Assembly: GCF_001435375.1 (NCBI RefSeq)
Contig: NZ_AYYZ01000025.1
Location: forward strand, 78,989-142,988
Source: Ligilactobacillus araffinosus DSM 20653
Lineage (GTDB): Bacteria > Bacillota > Bacilli > Lactobacillales > Lactobacillaceae
Direction: 5' to 3'
DNA: 64,000 nucleotides
The translations under genes and the position numbers were made by a program. This document shows positions 33,953 to 43,576 of the stretch, one piece after another. The notes beneath the pieces were generated by a model that was not told the DNA's origin, did not search any database, and saw nothing but the letters and a program-made list of their open reading frames with translations. The first letter of the stretch is position 1. Every line of letters starts with the position of its first letter.

Positions 33953-33992
33953 TATAACGATTAACAAAAAAGACTAGGTATAAAACCTAGCC
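33953..33992 (-). terminator. Terminator followed by CGTTATA box
   Basis: Stem GCTAGGT/ACCTAGT (around 33971-33990) with a U run, then the box at 33953-33959 before the next gene's ribosome site. Confidence 0.65.
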
Positions 33993-34000
33993 TTTAAAAT

Positions 34001-34123
34001 CTATTTAGTTTTCATGATTTCTTCTTTTTGTTCTTCTGTAATCCATTGAACAGATACAAACAAATCTAAATCTTGTTCCGTATAATAACCTTGTTCATAG
34101 AAACTTTTTATCATCTCGTACAT
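34001..34123 (-). CDS. XkdX-family small tail protein
   Basis: 40 residues: MYEMIKSFYEQGYYTEQ leading to WITEEQKEEIMKTK. The aromatic start, the central acidic LDLFVSV and the WIT-x-EQ-x-x-EI motif are those of XkdX-like proteins found beside receptor-binding genes in many Firmicute phages. A strong AAGGAGG site lies 6 bases before the ATG and overlaps the end of the upstream gene. The role is unknown. Confidence 0.75.
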   Translation of the reverse strand: MYEMIKSFYEQGYYTEQDLDLFVSVQWITEEQKEEIMKTK

Positions 34124-34125
34124 AG

Positions 34126-34497
34126 TTAGCCCTCCTTATTAGCTGCTGTTAAGCCATTAACTGTTGCTTGTAGGGTTGCAACTTGTTTTGTCAGCATACT
34201 AATTTGTGCTGAGCTTGTCTTTTGCTGTTGTGCCATTTGTACAGTTAATTGAGCAACTTGAGCATCAACACTCATAGTATCTGAGTTTAAATCATTTTTT
34301 TGTAAATATTCTTGAGCTTTTTGGTTACTTGCTTCCAGTGTGTTAGAAACAAGATTACCTTCATCATCTAAAATCATTGGTGTGTAACATGGTCTAGGAA
34401 GTTCTTTTAATTCTCCCTTTTGAAGTTGGTAATTATCATTAACTGGAACTACTTCAAAACCTGTTGCACTATCAGCTTTATAACGAAAAATATCCAT
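34126..34497 (-). CDS. Small tail-associated protein with coiled coil
   Basis: 123 residues. The N-terminal half contains MDIFRYKADSATGFEVVP and LPRPCYTPMILDDEGN; the C-terminal half is a predicted coiled coil (VAQLTVQMAQQQKTSSAQIS). It lies between a tail-fibre gene and xkdX, a position usually occupied by short baseplate or fibre-chaperone proteins. It has no catalytic motif. A minor virion protein is the likely role. Confidence 0.65.
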   Translation of the reverse strand: MDIFRYKADSATGFEVVPVNDNYQLQKGELKELPRPCYTPMILDDEGNLVSNTLEASNQKAQEYLQKNDLNSDTMSVDAQVAQLTVQMAQQQKTSSAQISMLTKQVATLQATVNGLTAANKEG

Positions 34498-34511
34498 TAA
34501 TAACTACCTCC

Positions 34512-35756
34512 TTAGAATATCGCTGTAAAACGAACATAACCTTTACCTGAAACTCCAGATACATTATCGAGGTATAAATTACCTGACCCATCAACATGGA
34601 AATTAATACTTCCTGCTTGTCCGTTCATGAATATTGCTACTGACGTACCAGGGTTATTAACAAACATGTCGGTATTAAAGTTAGCAATCGGTTTACCAAC
34701 ATCTGAGGTATCTAAGTTCAGGGCAAAACGCATAATGTACATAGGGAAATCTACACCGCAACCGATATTAATTCGAGTAGCCCAAAGCCACCAAGTTCTG
34801 TTACGGTCGCTAGGATTATTTGCGTTCCCAGTAGCATTAAGTAACATGTTATCGCTTGCTGGTAAATTAACAGCGTTCAATAATTGACTAGCTCTGAAAT
34901 CGCCAAAATCAGTTGTATTAGGCAACGATACTTGACCTGTTGCTGTAAGGTTTCCTGTTGTTTCACCATTGCTGGTAATATCTCCTGAAACTGAAAGACT
35001 ACCTCCAACACTAGCACCATTAGCAATTTCAGCACTATCAGCGGTAATTCCACCGTTAAAGTGTTGTTTATTCGTCCAAGTATTTTCTTGTTGTAAACAC
35101 TTTGTAAATTGACTAGCAACATAGCCTTCTGCGTCTGCTACATATTGGTTCATTAATGCTTTAAGTTGGTCTGCGCTTTCAGAAAGATTGTTTAAAGTCT
35201 TTAATTCAGAATTAATTTCAGCTTCTACTTTAGCTTTCCAGTTTTGGTATTCAGAATCATATGGTTCAATACCCTTATTCAAATCAATAGCTAAGTTAGT
35301 AGCACTTTCCGTAACATTAAAGAATTGGAAAGGACTTTTAAGAACTTCTCCTGTATTTGAATTAGTGATAGTAAATTGGAAACGATATGGACCAACTGCT
35401 TGGAACATTCCTAAAGGTAAAGCAAAGTTTACAAAAGCAGGAGATGAAGTATTTAATTTTCCAGTAACACTAAAGCCTGTTGTCATGTCTGGGTATTTAC
35501 CGTCCATAGAAATCGTAAAGCCGTTTAATTGGAGTGGTTGTCCTCCTCTTACGAATTGCAAAGGAATTATCTTATTTGATTCGTCAACAGTTGCATTAAA
35601 AGCGTCAGTTAAATCAAAGAAATACTTTCCCGGTTGGTCAATGTCGATTTTGAAATATTGTAATTTTCCGTTCTTATATACTGCATTACCACTTTCAACA
35701 GCGTTCACTTCTTGATAATCAGCACCAAGAACATTATTTAATAAATCATCAGCCAT
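34512..35756 (-). CDS. Tail-fibre/baseplate protein with BppU-like N-terminus
   Basis: 414 residues. Residues about 20-155 resemble an upper-baseplate attachment domain (LQYFKIDIDQPGKYFFDLTDAF, FQFTITNSNTGEVLKSPFQF). A helical linker (about 165-225) and a beta-helix-like stretch of short repeats (ADSAEIANGASVGGSLSVSG) follow, with a beta-rich tip ending SGKGYVRFTAIF. The protein probably trimerises and forms part of the adhesion device. It is transcribed after a terminator-box pair at 35790-35822. Confidence 0.75.
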   Translation of the reverse strand: MADDLLNNVLGADYQEVNAVESGNAVYKNGKLQYFKIDIDQPGKYFFDLTDAFNATVDESNKIIPLQFVRGGQPLQLNGFTISMDGKYPDMTTGFSVTGKLNTSSPAFVNFALPLGMFQAVGPYRFQFTITNSNTGEVLKSPFQFFNVTESATNLAIDLNKGIEPYDSEYQNWKAKVEAEINSELKTLNNLSESADQLKALMNQYVADAEGYVASQFTKCLQQENTWTNKQHFNGGITADSAEIANGASVGGSLSVSGDITSNGETTGNLTATGQVSLPNTTDFGDFRASQLLNAVNLPASDNMLLNATGNANNPSDRNRTWWLWATRINIGCGVDFPMYIMRFALNLDTSDVGKPIANFNTDMFVNNPGTSVAIFMNGQAGSINFHVDGSGNLYLDNVSGVSGKGYVRFTAIF

Positions 35757-35789
35757 TATTTTTAGCCTCCTTAATTGTTAATCTGTATC

Positions 35790-35822
35790 TATAACGGAAC
35801 TAAAAAAAGACTAGGAAAATTC
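35790..35822 (-). terminator. Terminator followed by CGTTATA box
   Basis: Stem GACTAGGAA/TTCCTAGTC followed by seven U, then CGTTATA at 35790-35796. The next 24 bases, up to the ribosome site, are the same as before the tape-measure gene. Confidence 0.75.
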
Positions 35823-35836
35823 CTAGTCTTAATTAG

Positions 35837-37138
35837 TTATCCTACTTGGTCTACTTGACCTTTTATCCAACTAAAATTATCTCTTACCCATTTCCAAAAG
35901 TTATTTACTTCTAACTGGTTAAAGTCAATTCCTGTTGGTAGTGTTGGTGGAATACAAGTATAGTCATAATCTGTAACTCTGTAATCATCTACCATCTTTG
36001 GTATTTGTTCTAATAGTATCTTTGCATTATTAATAAATTGTCTGTATGCTAATCTATTTACCTCACTATAATTAGTAGCGTTTAATTTGAATGTTAATGG
36101 TTCTAAAAAGCTGTTATCTGAGTTATTCCATTCAGTGATAAAGTTATTAACCACTACATAGTTGTTTCTATTGGTTGGATAAAAGCTATTTATATCCCCG
36201 TCCCAAAGATTAATAATTGATAAATCAGTTGTTGGTTTATCAGGTTCATCAGGTGTAGTAGGTTTATCATTACTTGGAGGAGTTACTGGGGTATTAGGTG
36301 TACTTGGTGTACTATCTTCTTCAAACTTAATATCTCCTATATATAATGGTGTGTAATGTCTCATCGTAACATCTGCATTACATCTTTCCATATTCGTCCA
36401 AGTAACTAAATCATCACTTTCTGCTCTATATACATCTCTATCACTTTCATTCTCTCCCTTATTCCACGGGTCAGAATACAGATAGTATTTACCATTTACT
36501 ACTAACATTTCAGGAGCTTCATTCCAAGTATAACCTGTACTATTAGTTAAACTCATGATATTAGTTTCAACTTCATCATAAGGACCCAGAATATTACTTG
36601 ATTTAAACAAGTGTAGTTCCTGAGTTGGTGTACTTGTCTTACTACACCATAAGTAATAATAACCGTTGATATAGTTAATGTTAGGGTCGATATATCCACC
36701 ACTAGCATTTAAAGTAATATCATGTCTTACAGCGTCTATCTGGTATCTGTCAGGATAGAACCTAGAAGCATATAGTTTAAACTCAGAATAATCAACGTCT
36801 GTTTCACTTCCGCAATAAATGAACCACCAATTACCATTATTATCTTGGTAAAATTCACTAGCCCAAAGGTTTTTTAATCCCATATTAGGACATTGTACTT
36901 GCGTAAATGTTTCAAAGTCTTTTGTATGGTTTACATAAGTTCCTGTACAAGTCCAAAACTCTCCATTAATGTATGCTAAGCTTGTATCTCTCCAACCAAA
37001 GTTATATGCTTTTAAATCAGTCCAATTAACACCGTCATTACTTCCTACTAAATGACTGTATACAGGTTGAGGAAAGCCGACTGCATGGAATGGCATTCCA
37101 ACATACTTATAATTTTTAATATCAGTAATTAAACTCAT
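35837..37138 (-). CDS. Tail protein with GH43-like beta-propeller glycosidase domain
   Basis: 433 residues. Residues about 15-275 look like a five-bladed GH43/GH32-type propeller with the acidic triad in the expected order: FGWRDTSLAYING (Asp51, base), GGYIDPNINYING (Asp151, pKa modulator) and YTWNEAPEMLVVNGKYYLY (Glu207, acid). A Pro/Thr-rich linker (about 280-315) leads to a 115-residue C-terminal domain of unknown type. It sits right after the Tal gene, where receptor-binding or depolymerase proteins are found. Such a domain would trim arabinose-, xylose- or fructose-containing host glycans. The match is by motif and spacing; the substrate is unknown. Confidence 0.7.
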   Translation of the reverse strand: MSLITDIKNYKYVGMPFHAVGFPQPVYSHLVGSNDGVNWTDLKAYNFGWRDTSLAYINGEFWTCTGTYVNHTKDFETFTQVQCPNMGLKNLWASEFYQDNNGNWWFIYCGSETDVDYSEFKLYASRFYPDRYQIDAVRHDITLNASGGYIDPNINYINGYYYLWCSKTSTPTQELHLFKSSNILGPYDEVETNIMSLTNSTGYTWNEAPEMLVVNGKYYLYSDPWNKGENESDRDVYRAESDDLVTWTNMERCNADVTMRHYTPLYIGDIKFEEDSTPSTPNTPVTPPSNDKPTTPDEPDKPTTDLSIINLWDGDINSFYPTNRNNYVVVNNFITEWNNSDNSFLEPLTFKLNATNYSEVNRLAYRQFINNAKILLEQIPKMVDDYRVTDYDYTCIPPTLPTGIDFNQLEVNNFWKWVRDNFSWIKGQVDQVG

Positions 37139-37152
37139 TTTTTATACCTCCT

Positions 37153-38571
37153 TTAAATTAAGTAACTAAAGTTCCCTGTTGCTGGGTTATTCAATTCTGT
37201 AACTACTTCATTCTGCAAACTATAAATACTCTTAATATCGAATGTATCGGAAATCGTGTAATTAATAATGTAGTTAGTTCCATTCTCATTAATCACTAGC
37301 GAACCATTAATCGTATTAGCAGGAACAAAGCCACTAGGAACATTAAATGTAGTTTCATTTGCTACTAAATCCTTAAAGTTACAGTAAACATATACGACAC
37401 CTGTATTTAATGTATAGGTAATTGTTCCATTATCAGTAGTTACTGTTTGTGTCTGTTGTTTCAAAGCACTATTGATTTTATTGATTTCATCTTGATTACT
37501 TGCGATTGCCGAACTAATAGTAGTGTTGATATTAGTTGTTGTATCTACATGACCTGATAAAGCATTTTGTAGACTATTGTTGTAGTTAAGAATAGTCTTT
37601 GCTGTATTATCTAGTTGAGCTTGCGATTGTTGAGTATCAGATAAAGGATATAAAGTAACTTGAGTTACAGTAACCTTAGTTGTTAAGTTTAGTTCAGGAA
37701 TAATAAGCGTTCTAATTTCCCCTGTATCAATATCTTCATTATTTGCGTTAAACTGAACTTGAATACTAAGACTTGGTTCAGGTTGAAGTTGTGATTGTGC
37801 ATATTGCCTCATTGCATCAGCATTATTAAATCTATTGTCTGATACTGGTTGCCCCTCATACACTCCATACTTATTTATACTTTCATCATTAGTAACATAG
37901 AAAGGATTAAAAGCAGGTTTACTATTTTCATCTCCACTATTATCTGAAATACAATAAAGTTTATTTACTAGGTTAGTAGAATCATAAGTTAATTGAACTT
38001 GGTTTGTGTTCCCTAAATAAGTAATAACATTGCCTTTATCTTGATAATAGTCATCAGAGCTATATACAATTATCTTCTTATTATCGAAAGTAATAATTGC
38101 ATTACTCCAAGTGCTAGTTATTTTAGAGAGCATGTCTTGACCGTTTGCATTACCTAAGTTTTCTATCTGTTGGTTATCAAAACTACCTCTAACTTCCCAA
38201 GTATAACCAAAAGAATTACCATTCAAGTAAAAGCTAAGAACGTCATTAACAGAGTAGGTTTTAGTTCCTGTATTAACATTATGCTGAAATACTCTTTGAA
38301 CCTCATACCCAATATGAGTAGCTGTAACTTGAGTTGTGTTAAGGCTATTAGCGTAAGTCGGTTGAATTTGTTTAATAATAAATTCCTGACCTCTCCAAAG
38401 AATACTGTTTTGAGCTTGTAATAAACTAAAAGCAACACTCTTATCGTCATAGGCGTTAAATTGTAACTGCCATGATTGATTTACTGTTTTTGTAACTTGG
38501 AAACTATCAATTAAGACAGAGTTAAGAGGTTCAGCATAATCTTTGTTTTTTACTATGATTTTATCTTTCAT
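37153..38571 (-). CDS. Tail-associated lysin/hub protein Tal (prophage endopeptidase-tail type)
   Basis: 472 residues. The N-terminal 330 residues resemble the gp27/Tal hub domain: SFQVTKTVNQSWQLQFNAY, VTATHIGYEVQRVF, DMLSKITSTW and IQVQFNANNEDIDTGEI. Then comes a coiled coil (about 340-400) and a short beta-rich end. It lacks the long C-terminal lytic domain of many Tal proteins, so cell-wall cutting during entry may rest on the tape measure. It lies between Dit and the GH43-like protein. Confidence 0.85.
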   Translation of the reverse strand: MKDKIIVKNKDYAEPLNSVLIDSFQVTKTVNQSWQLQFNAYDDKSVAFSLLQAQNSILWRGQEFIIKQIQPTYANSLNTTQVTATHIGYEVQRVFQHNVNTGTKTYSVNDVLSFYLNGNSFGYTWEVRGSFDNQQIENLGNANGQDMLSKITSTWSNAIITFDNKKIIVYSSDDYYQDKGNVITYLGNTNQVQLTYDSTNLVNKLYCISDNSGDENSKPAFNPFYVTNDESINKYGVYEGQPVSDNRFNNADAMRQYAQSQLQPEPSLSIQVQFNANNEDIDTGEIRTLIIPELNLTTKVTVTQVTLYPLSDTQQSQAQLDNTAKTILNYNNSLQNALSGHVDTTTNINTTISSAIASNQDEINKINSALKQQTQTVTTDNGTITYTLNTGVVYVYCNFKDLVANETTFNVPSGFVPANTINGSLVINENGTNYIINYTISDTFDIKSIYSLQNEVVTELNNPATGNFSYLI

Positions 38572-38585
38572 AAGCTAAACCTCCT

Positions 38586-39434
38586 TTAGGCGATATAAAC
38601 GAATGGAAAGCTAAATACAATATCACTGGTATTAGCTCCTGTTATTTCAAAGTTGTTATCGCCTTTATCTAATTTAATATGACCAAAATTAGTATCTTTG
38701 GAGCATGGAGTACCATTAAGAGAACTTGTAACTCCATTAATCAATAAAGTATCTGAACCATTACCTGATTTGTTATAGCTCCAAGTAGAACCATTAGTAG
38801 TATTTTTAATAGTTATGTTATTCCCTGTGAACTTTACAGAGATTGAAAGTTTATCATTCTGTAAGTAAGGGTTAATATCAATATCACTTGGATTGTATAC
38901 CGTAAACTTATTAGAATTAGTAAAATGATACTTTAACTGCTTATCACTAGGGATATTCATTCCATAAGACCAGTTATCATTCTCATTAACGTTTACTATT
39001 TCATCACTAGGAGCGATTGAATAAGCTAAGCCACTAGGATTATCTAAAGGAACAGTAAATACTGCCCCTGCACTTCCTACCTTACTTGGAGCAATACTAA
39101 ATGGCATCGCACGGGAATAATAGACTTTGTTAGGGGCTGTGTTACAGCGTATTCTAATAACTTCCTTTGTCATGAAAAATCTATAAATATCATGCTTTGC
39201 TAAGTCTAAATCTTTCCAATCTTTGAAACGTACTAAAAACTTTAGATTAATTGTTGTCTTATCAAATTGTGAAGTAGTATAAATACTTCCATTAACCCCT
39301 GCCATGTTTTGATATGTATTACTAAAAGCAGGTGTTGTATCTAATTCAACAAAATGTAAGTCTGGAGTAATTGTATTAATATCAATTTCATCTTGGTTTC
39401 CTATCTTTACTTTAAGCCAATAATCATTTAACAT
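38586..39434 (-). CDS. Distal tail protein Dit
   Basis: 282 residues. The N-terminal ring-forming domain has TTPAFSNTYQNMAGVNGS and KTTINLKFLVRFKDWKDLD, followed by HDIYRFFMTKEVIRIRC, typical of siphovirus Dit. A galectin-like C-terminal half ends FSFPFVYIA. Dit joins the tail tube to Tal and the receptor-binding proteins. It follows the tape-measure gene. Confidence 0.88.
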   Translation of the reverse strand: MLNDYWLKVKIGNQDEIDINTITPDLHFVELDTTPAFSNTYQNMAGVNGSIYTTSQFDKTTINLKFLVRFKDWKDLDLAKHDIYRFFMTKEVIRIRCNTAPNKVYYSRAMPFSIAPSKVGSAGAVFTVPLDNPSGLAYSIAPSDEIVNVNENDNWSYGMNIPSDKQLKYHFTNSNKFTVYNPSDIDINPYLQNDKLSISVKFTGNNITIKNTTNGSTWSYNKSGNGSDTLLINGVTSSLNGTPCSKDTNFGHIKLDKGDNNFEITGANTSDIVFSFPFVYIA

Positions 39435-39464
39435 GTCGAAACCTCCTTATTAATTTTCTAAACT

Positions 39465-39500
39465 TATAACGGAATAAAAAAAGAGAGCCTTTCAGCTCTC
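39465..39500 (-). terminator. Terminator after tape measure, followed by CGTTATA box
   Basis: GGAGAGC-UGAAAG-GCUCUCU hairpin with a run of U, then CGTTATA at 39465-39471. Confidence 0.7.
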
Positions 39501-39506
39501 CTTTAA

Positions 39507-42500
39507 TTAAATTGATTGATAATTGTTAATGGTTTGGTCTCTATACATTTGTTGGTATAAACCATTTGTATTAATACCATTACTTGACTTAGCAAAACCA
39601 TTACTATTAGTTGTAATCAGTTGAGAAAGTAAGCCAATCATTGTATCTAATTTCTGTTCTAAGCTACCATTATTAGTATTAATAGTAGTGTTAATTCCTG
39701 CTTGTCTATTTAGTTTATTTACTGTTTGTGTAAGTAAACTTAATGCTCTACCTTGTTTTTCAGATGATAGAGGTATAACGACTTCTGGTTTGTTATGTTC
39801 GGCAATTTGTCCAAAGCTCCATTTATCAACAAAGCCACCGTTTTCCCAACCGTGTCCATTACCAATGTTACCCCAACCACCTTCTCCACCGTGGTCAAGA
39901 CAGTAGATAGCAGCCATAATCTGGTCTAAACCTGAATAGATATTATTGTGTCCTGGTCTACTCCATGCCGCGAATGTAGAAGGTACGAATTGAAGAAGTC
40001 CTTGAGCAGGTGTTCCTCTAAGGTTATTAATATCTCCAATGTTACCTTGATGAGCATTAGGGTTACCTCCTGATTCAGTAGCAATTTGTCTTAACAACTT
40101 TTGTACTTTCCAGTCAGGTGGGTTGTCTTGTCCTAAATTCTTAAAGGCTTCAATGATAACAGGTTTCCAACGTTGAACACCTGCGCCTCCAGGGTTATTA
40201 GCTGAACCATAACTAACTCCATTACCGCCTGTACTTTCCATTGATTTCTTGAAGTCCTCTGCCATTTTCTTTAACCATTTTTCGGCTTGCTTAGCAAAGA
40301 AAGTAGGCGCATGAGATATTAAAGTACTTGCAAACTTGATACCTGTATTAACATGGAGATATTTCTTCAATACCTTTTCCATGAACTTAATAGGGTGTGA
40401 GATAATATCTCCAATATCATCAAGAATATCTTTACCTTTATCGAAAATCTTTTCAAATAAATTCTTGTTGTCTGTACCATCTTTGAAATGAGGAATATTC
40501 ATCATTTCAGCAAGTGCCTTTGAGTTTTCCCCGTCTAAGATTTGTGTACCTTCTGGAAGATAAGTAATAAGGTCTCTTTGCTTTGGAAATGCTCCAACAC
40601 GTCCATCAGGAGTAGCAAACATTTCACGATAGTTAGAAGTCCCTGAGTCGTTTACCACTGCCATTGTGCCACCACCAACAGTACCACCTTTTGCAAAGTG
40701 TACTAATGGAATCTTAAAGCCTTTCCATTTTGAAGCACCAAACTTATCCAAGACCCAGTTTACACCGTCTTTTACTCCATCAAGCATTGAGTTAATTGGT
40801 TTGATAACATTATTAACCATATCCGAAACATTGCTACCAACACTCTTTACAGCTGACTTTATACCATTAATAATGTTACTCCAAAGCCTATCCCAAGCAT
40901 TTTTAATCTTATCTAATGCTCCACCTGTCATACTATTAAGGTTGTTGTACATATCAGAGAACATTGATTTAGCATTAGAAACTAAGTCTGAAATCCTTGA
41001 TTTAACATTATCTTTCATGTTGTTAAATCTATCAGTAACTCTATCTCTTAATGAACTAGCTTTATCAGTAAGAGAGCCTTTCATATCTTCAAACTTGGAT
41101 TTACAGCTTTCTTTCATATCCTCGAACTTATCTTTAGCTTGGTCTTTAAGTTCATTGAATTTAGCTGATACTTTACTCTTGAGGTCATTGGCTTTATCTT
41201 TGATTGAAGATACCATATCCCCAAACTTATCTCCTAAGTGTGAGCAAGCGTCCTTAAAGTCGTTAAACTTCTCTTTTACGTTACTTACCATTTCCTTAAC
41301 AGCTTTAATTACTGTTCTTAGGACATCACAGAATTTATTGAACTTTTTACAAATATCAATAACTAAATCAGCAATAAATCTAATTGCTACTCCAAGTACA
41401 CTACCCAAAACATTGGAAATAACCTTTACAATAGGAGCTAAGTTATCTAAGGTCTTTTTAAACGTACCTGTATTCTTGGATAATTTATCAAAACTATCCT
41501 TGACTGCATTAATAATAGGTTTTAATCCCGATAAAGCAGACTCTCCTACCTTTTTCATTGAATTAAACATAGGAGTTAATTTTTGGATAGTTGGTCCTAA
41601 ACCTGCAATGGCTTTACCTGCGGTATCTCCAAAGTTTTTAAAGTTTGAAGATAACTTATTAATATTTCCACCGATACTAGAACCTGTTAAGTTCTTTGAT
41701 AGTTGGTCGAAACCTCCAATGATAGAAGTAAGAGCTGCAACACTTCTGTTTTTCAAGTTAGCCATTGCTGTACCAATACCATCAGTAGCCTGCTTTGCTT
41801 GTTCATGGAAACCATTAGCACCTTTATCTAGTTCTTGGAATTTTTGGTTTAATTGGTCCATGGTAATTTCGCCTGATTGCAACTTCTTGTACAATTCTTG
41901 AGTTGAACCTGAGGCGATACCAAAGCTCTTAGCTACCTTTTGGAGTGAGGCAGGCATGGTTTCCTGTAAGGTTTTCCAAGATTGAAGGTCTACCTTACCT
42001 GAACTCAACATCTGTGTGTATTGTTGTAATCCACGGCTTGCGTCCTCTGAACTTGCATGACTAGCAAGGAAAGCATCATTTAATGCTAAGGCACTCTTAG
42101 CAGCGTCATTAGCATTTTTGCTCATAGGTAGTAGTTTTTCACTTGCCTGTGCTACATCTTGTAATGAAGTAGGTAATCCATCTACTCCCTGTTTCAAGGT
42201 TTCCATTGATTTCTTAGAGTCGTCTGCACTAGCTCCCATTGATTGAAGAACTTTAGGGAAGTTGTTTAAGGTATCGTATCTTTCAAAACTAGCATTAAGA
42301 TTATCTCCTACTGCATTCAGTCCTGCCATTGCAATATTAGCTATTCCTGCTCCAATAGCTGAACCTTTTATAGCACTGGTAAAGGTCTTAATTCCAGAAG
42401 TAGCTTTTTCAGTATTAGCTTTAATGGTTGTTGTTACTGATTTTGGTATTTTATGATAACTCTCGCTAAGGTCATTTGTTTTGTTCTTAGCCTTTGCCAT

Positions 42501-43265
42501 ATCAGTAGCGGTTTGATTTAATCTTGTTTGTTGTTTAACTAAATCACTATTAACACCACTAATAGCTGATTTAAGGTTATTCATTTTTTGCTTTTGTTCA
42601 GTATAAGCATCACTAGCTTTCCCTGAACTTTGAGCAATATTATTTAACTCTGCTTGAGCTTTCTTATATGAAGAATTAAGGTCGTTTAACTTTGTTCTTA
42701 ATTGACCTAATTCAGTCTCCTGTATCTCATACTGTTGTTTGAGGTTTGAATAAGCGTTTTTAGATTGCTTAATCTCTTCTTGGTTAGCTTGCCATTCTTT
42801 ACCTTCTGCTCTTAATCTTTCTACAAGGCTTTGAGATAACCTTTGTTGTTCTGAATAAGATTGTCTTAATTTTGCTAATCCACTATCATAATACTGTAAT
42901 GATTTTTCAGCTTTATTAATCTGATCGTCATAACGTCCAATAGTTGTAATTGTTTTATTGATTTGTGTTTGATATTTTTGATATTCGGTTGAGCTTTCGC
43001 CTAATCTATCTTTAACATCGTTTTGAGCTTGTTTTAAAAGTTTTAATTTTTCATAGTAACCATTTTGAGTTTCTGTAAGTCTTGAGATTTTTGTTTGTAA
43101 AGCATTAACATTATCTCCAGTAGACTTAAATTCTTGTTCTTGTTGTTTAAGAATGGATACTGTACTGTTAATATCATTATTTAACTGACGCACACTCTTA
43201 CTTGCTTCAGTAGTATCCATTTTAATCTTAGTGCTAAGTACACCAGCAACTTTTTCGCTTGCCAT
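39507..43265 (-). CDS. Tape measure protein with lytic transglycosylase-like domain
   Basis: 1252 residues. Residues 1-270 are long coiled coils, 280-500 include the TP901-type core (SASADDSKKSMETLKQGVDG and similar), and 560-850 contain hydrophobic and repeated charged helices (DKANDLKSKVSAKFNELKDQ). Near 1030-1150 there is a lysozyme-like domain with IATESGGNPNAH (Glu about 1063) and GLLQFVPSTFAAW, as in SLT-type transglycosylases. The C-terminus reads FGQIAEHNKPEVVIPL. It sets tail length and is ejected on infection. At about 0.15 nm per residue it predicts a tail near 190 nm, a long siphovirus tail. Confidence 0.92.
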   Translation of the reverse strand: MASEKVAGVLSTKIKMDTTEASKSVRQLNNDINSTVSILKQQEQEFKSTGDNVNALQTKISRLTETQNGYYEKLKLLKQAQNDVKDRLGESSTEYQKYQTQINKTITTIGRYDDQINKAEKSLQYYDSGLAKLRQSYSEQQRLSQSLVERLRAEGKEWQANQEEIKQSKNAYSNLKQQYEIQETELGQLRTKLNDLNSSYKKAQAELNNIAQSSGKASDAYTEQKQKMNNLKSAISGVNSDLVKQQTRLNQTATDMAKAKNKTNDLSESYHKIPKSVTTTIKANTEKATSGIKTFTSAIKGSAIGAGIANIAMAGLNAVGDNLNASFERYDTLNNFPKVLQSMGASADDSKKSMETLKQGVDGLPTSLQDVAQASEKLLPMSKNANDAAKSALALNDAFLASHASSEDASRGLQQYTQMLSSGKVDLQSWKTLQETMPASLQKVAKSFGIASGSTQELYKKLQSGEITMDQLNQKFQELDKGANGFHEQAKQATDGIGTAMANLKNRSVAALTSIIGGFDQLSKNLTGSSIGGNINKLSSNFKNFGDTAGKAIAGLGPTIQKLTPMFNSMKKVGESALSGLKPIINAVKDSFDKLSKNTGTFKKTLDNLAPIVKVISNVLGSVLGVAIRFIADLVIDICKKFNKFCDVLRTVIKAVKEMVSNVKEKFNDFKDACSHLGDKFGDMVSSIKDKANDLKSKVSAKFNELKDQAKDKFEDMKESCKSKFEDMKGSLTDKASSLRDRVTDRFNNMKDNVKSRISDLVSNAKSMFSDMYNNLNSMTGGALDKIKNAWDRLWSNIINGIKSAVKSVGSNVSDMVNNVIKPINSMLDGVKDGVNWVLDKFGASKWKGFKIPLVHFAKGGTVGGGTMAVVNDSGTSNYREMFATPDGRVGAFPKQRDLITYLPEGTQILDGENSKALAEMMNIPHFKDGTDNKNLFEKIFDKGKDILDDIGDIISHPIKFMEKVLKKYLHVNTGIKFASTLISHAPTFFAKQAEKWLKKMAEDFKKSMESTGGNGVSYGSANNPGGAGVQRWKPVIIEAFKNLGQDNPPDWKVQKLLRQIATESGGNPNAHQGNIGDINNLRGTPAQGLLQFVPSTFAAWSRPGHNNIYSGLDQIMAAIYCLDHGGEGGWGNIGNGHGWENGGFVDKWSFGQIAEHNKPEVVIPLSSEKQGRALSLLTQTVNKLNRQAGINTTINTNNGSLEQKLDTMIGLLSQLITTNSNGFAKSSNGINTNGLYQQMYRDQTINNYQSI

Positions 43266-43297
43266 ACTCTTGACCTCCTTAATTGTTAATCTGTATC

Positions 43298-43345
43298 TAT
43301 AACGATTTGAAAAAAGGAGGATAAAAAAAGAGAACCCGTTAAGGT
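43298..43345 (-). terminator. Terminator before tape measure, followed by CGTTATA box
   Basis: Stem AGAGAACC/GGTTCTCT-type (43331-43352 region) with a U run; the box is at 43298-43304. Confidence 0.65.
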
Positions 43346-43355
43346 TCTCTATGGT

Positions 43356-43556
43356 TTACATTAAATCTAGTAATTTTCTAGGGTCGTCAATAACTTCATC
43401 ATTAGCGACTTGTTCATCGTCCATTCCTAGAATTTCCATTAACAAGTAATAATCTTGATTTTCTACTTGGTCTAAAGTCCAGTTAAGATTAGTTATTGCT
43501 TGCTTTTCAAATATCAAGAAGTCCTCATAAGTTTTTCTCATCTTCATGTGTAACAT
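43356..43556 (-). CDS. Tail assembly chaperone, C-terminal (gpT-like) part made by -1 frameshift
   Basis: 66 residues counted from an internal ATG, but it is in the -1 frame of the preceding gene and reads back without stop to the slip site at 43580-43586. Translation as a fusion would add the linker KVENNTSPH before MLHMKMRKTYEDFLIF. No good ribosome site precedes the ATG. This is the layout of gpG/gpGT tail chaperones, which coat the tape measure before tube assembly. It is probably not made alone. Confidence 0.75.
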   Translation of the reverse strand: MLHMKMRKTYEDFLIFEKQAITNLNWTLDQVENQDYYLLMEILGMDDEQVANDEVIDDPRKLLDLM

Positions 43557-43576
43557 ATGAGGACTTGTATTATTTT

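Noticed and set aside
40666..41901. Long plus-strand frame of 411 codons inside the tape-measure gene
   Set aside because: Antisense shadow of the repetitive tape-measure coding sequence; no ribosome site and Leu/Ser-rich nonsense composition.
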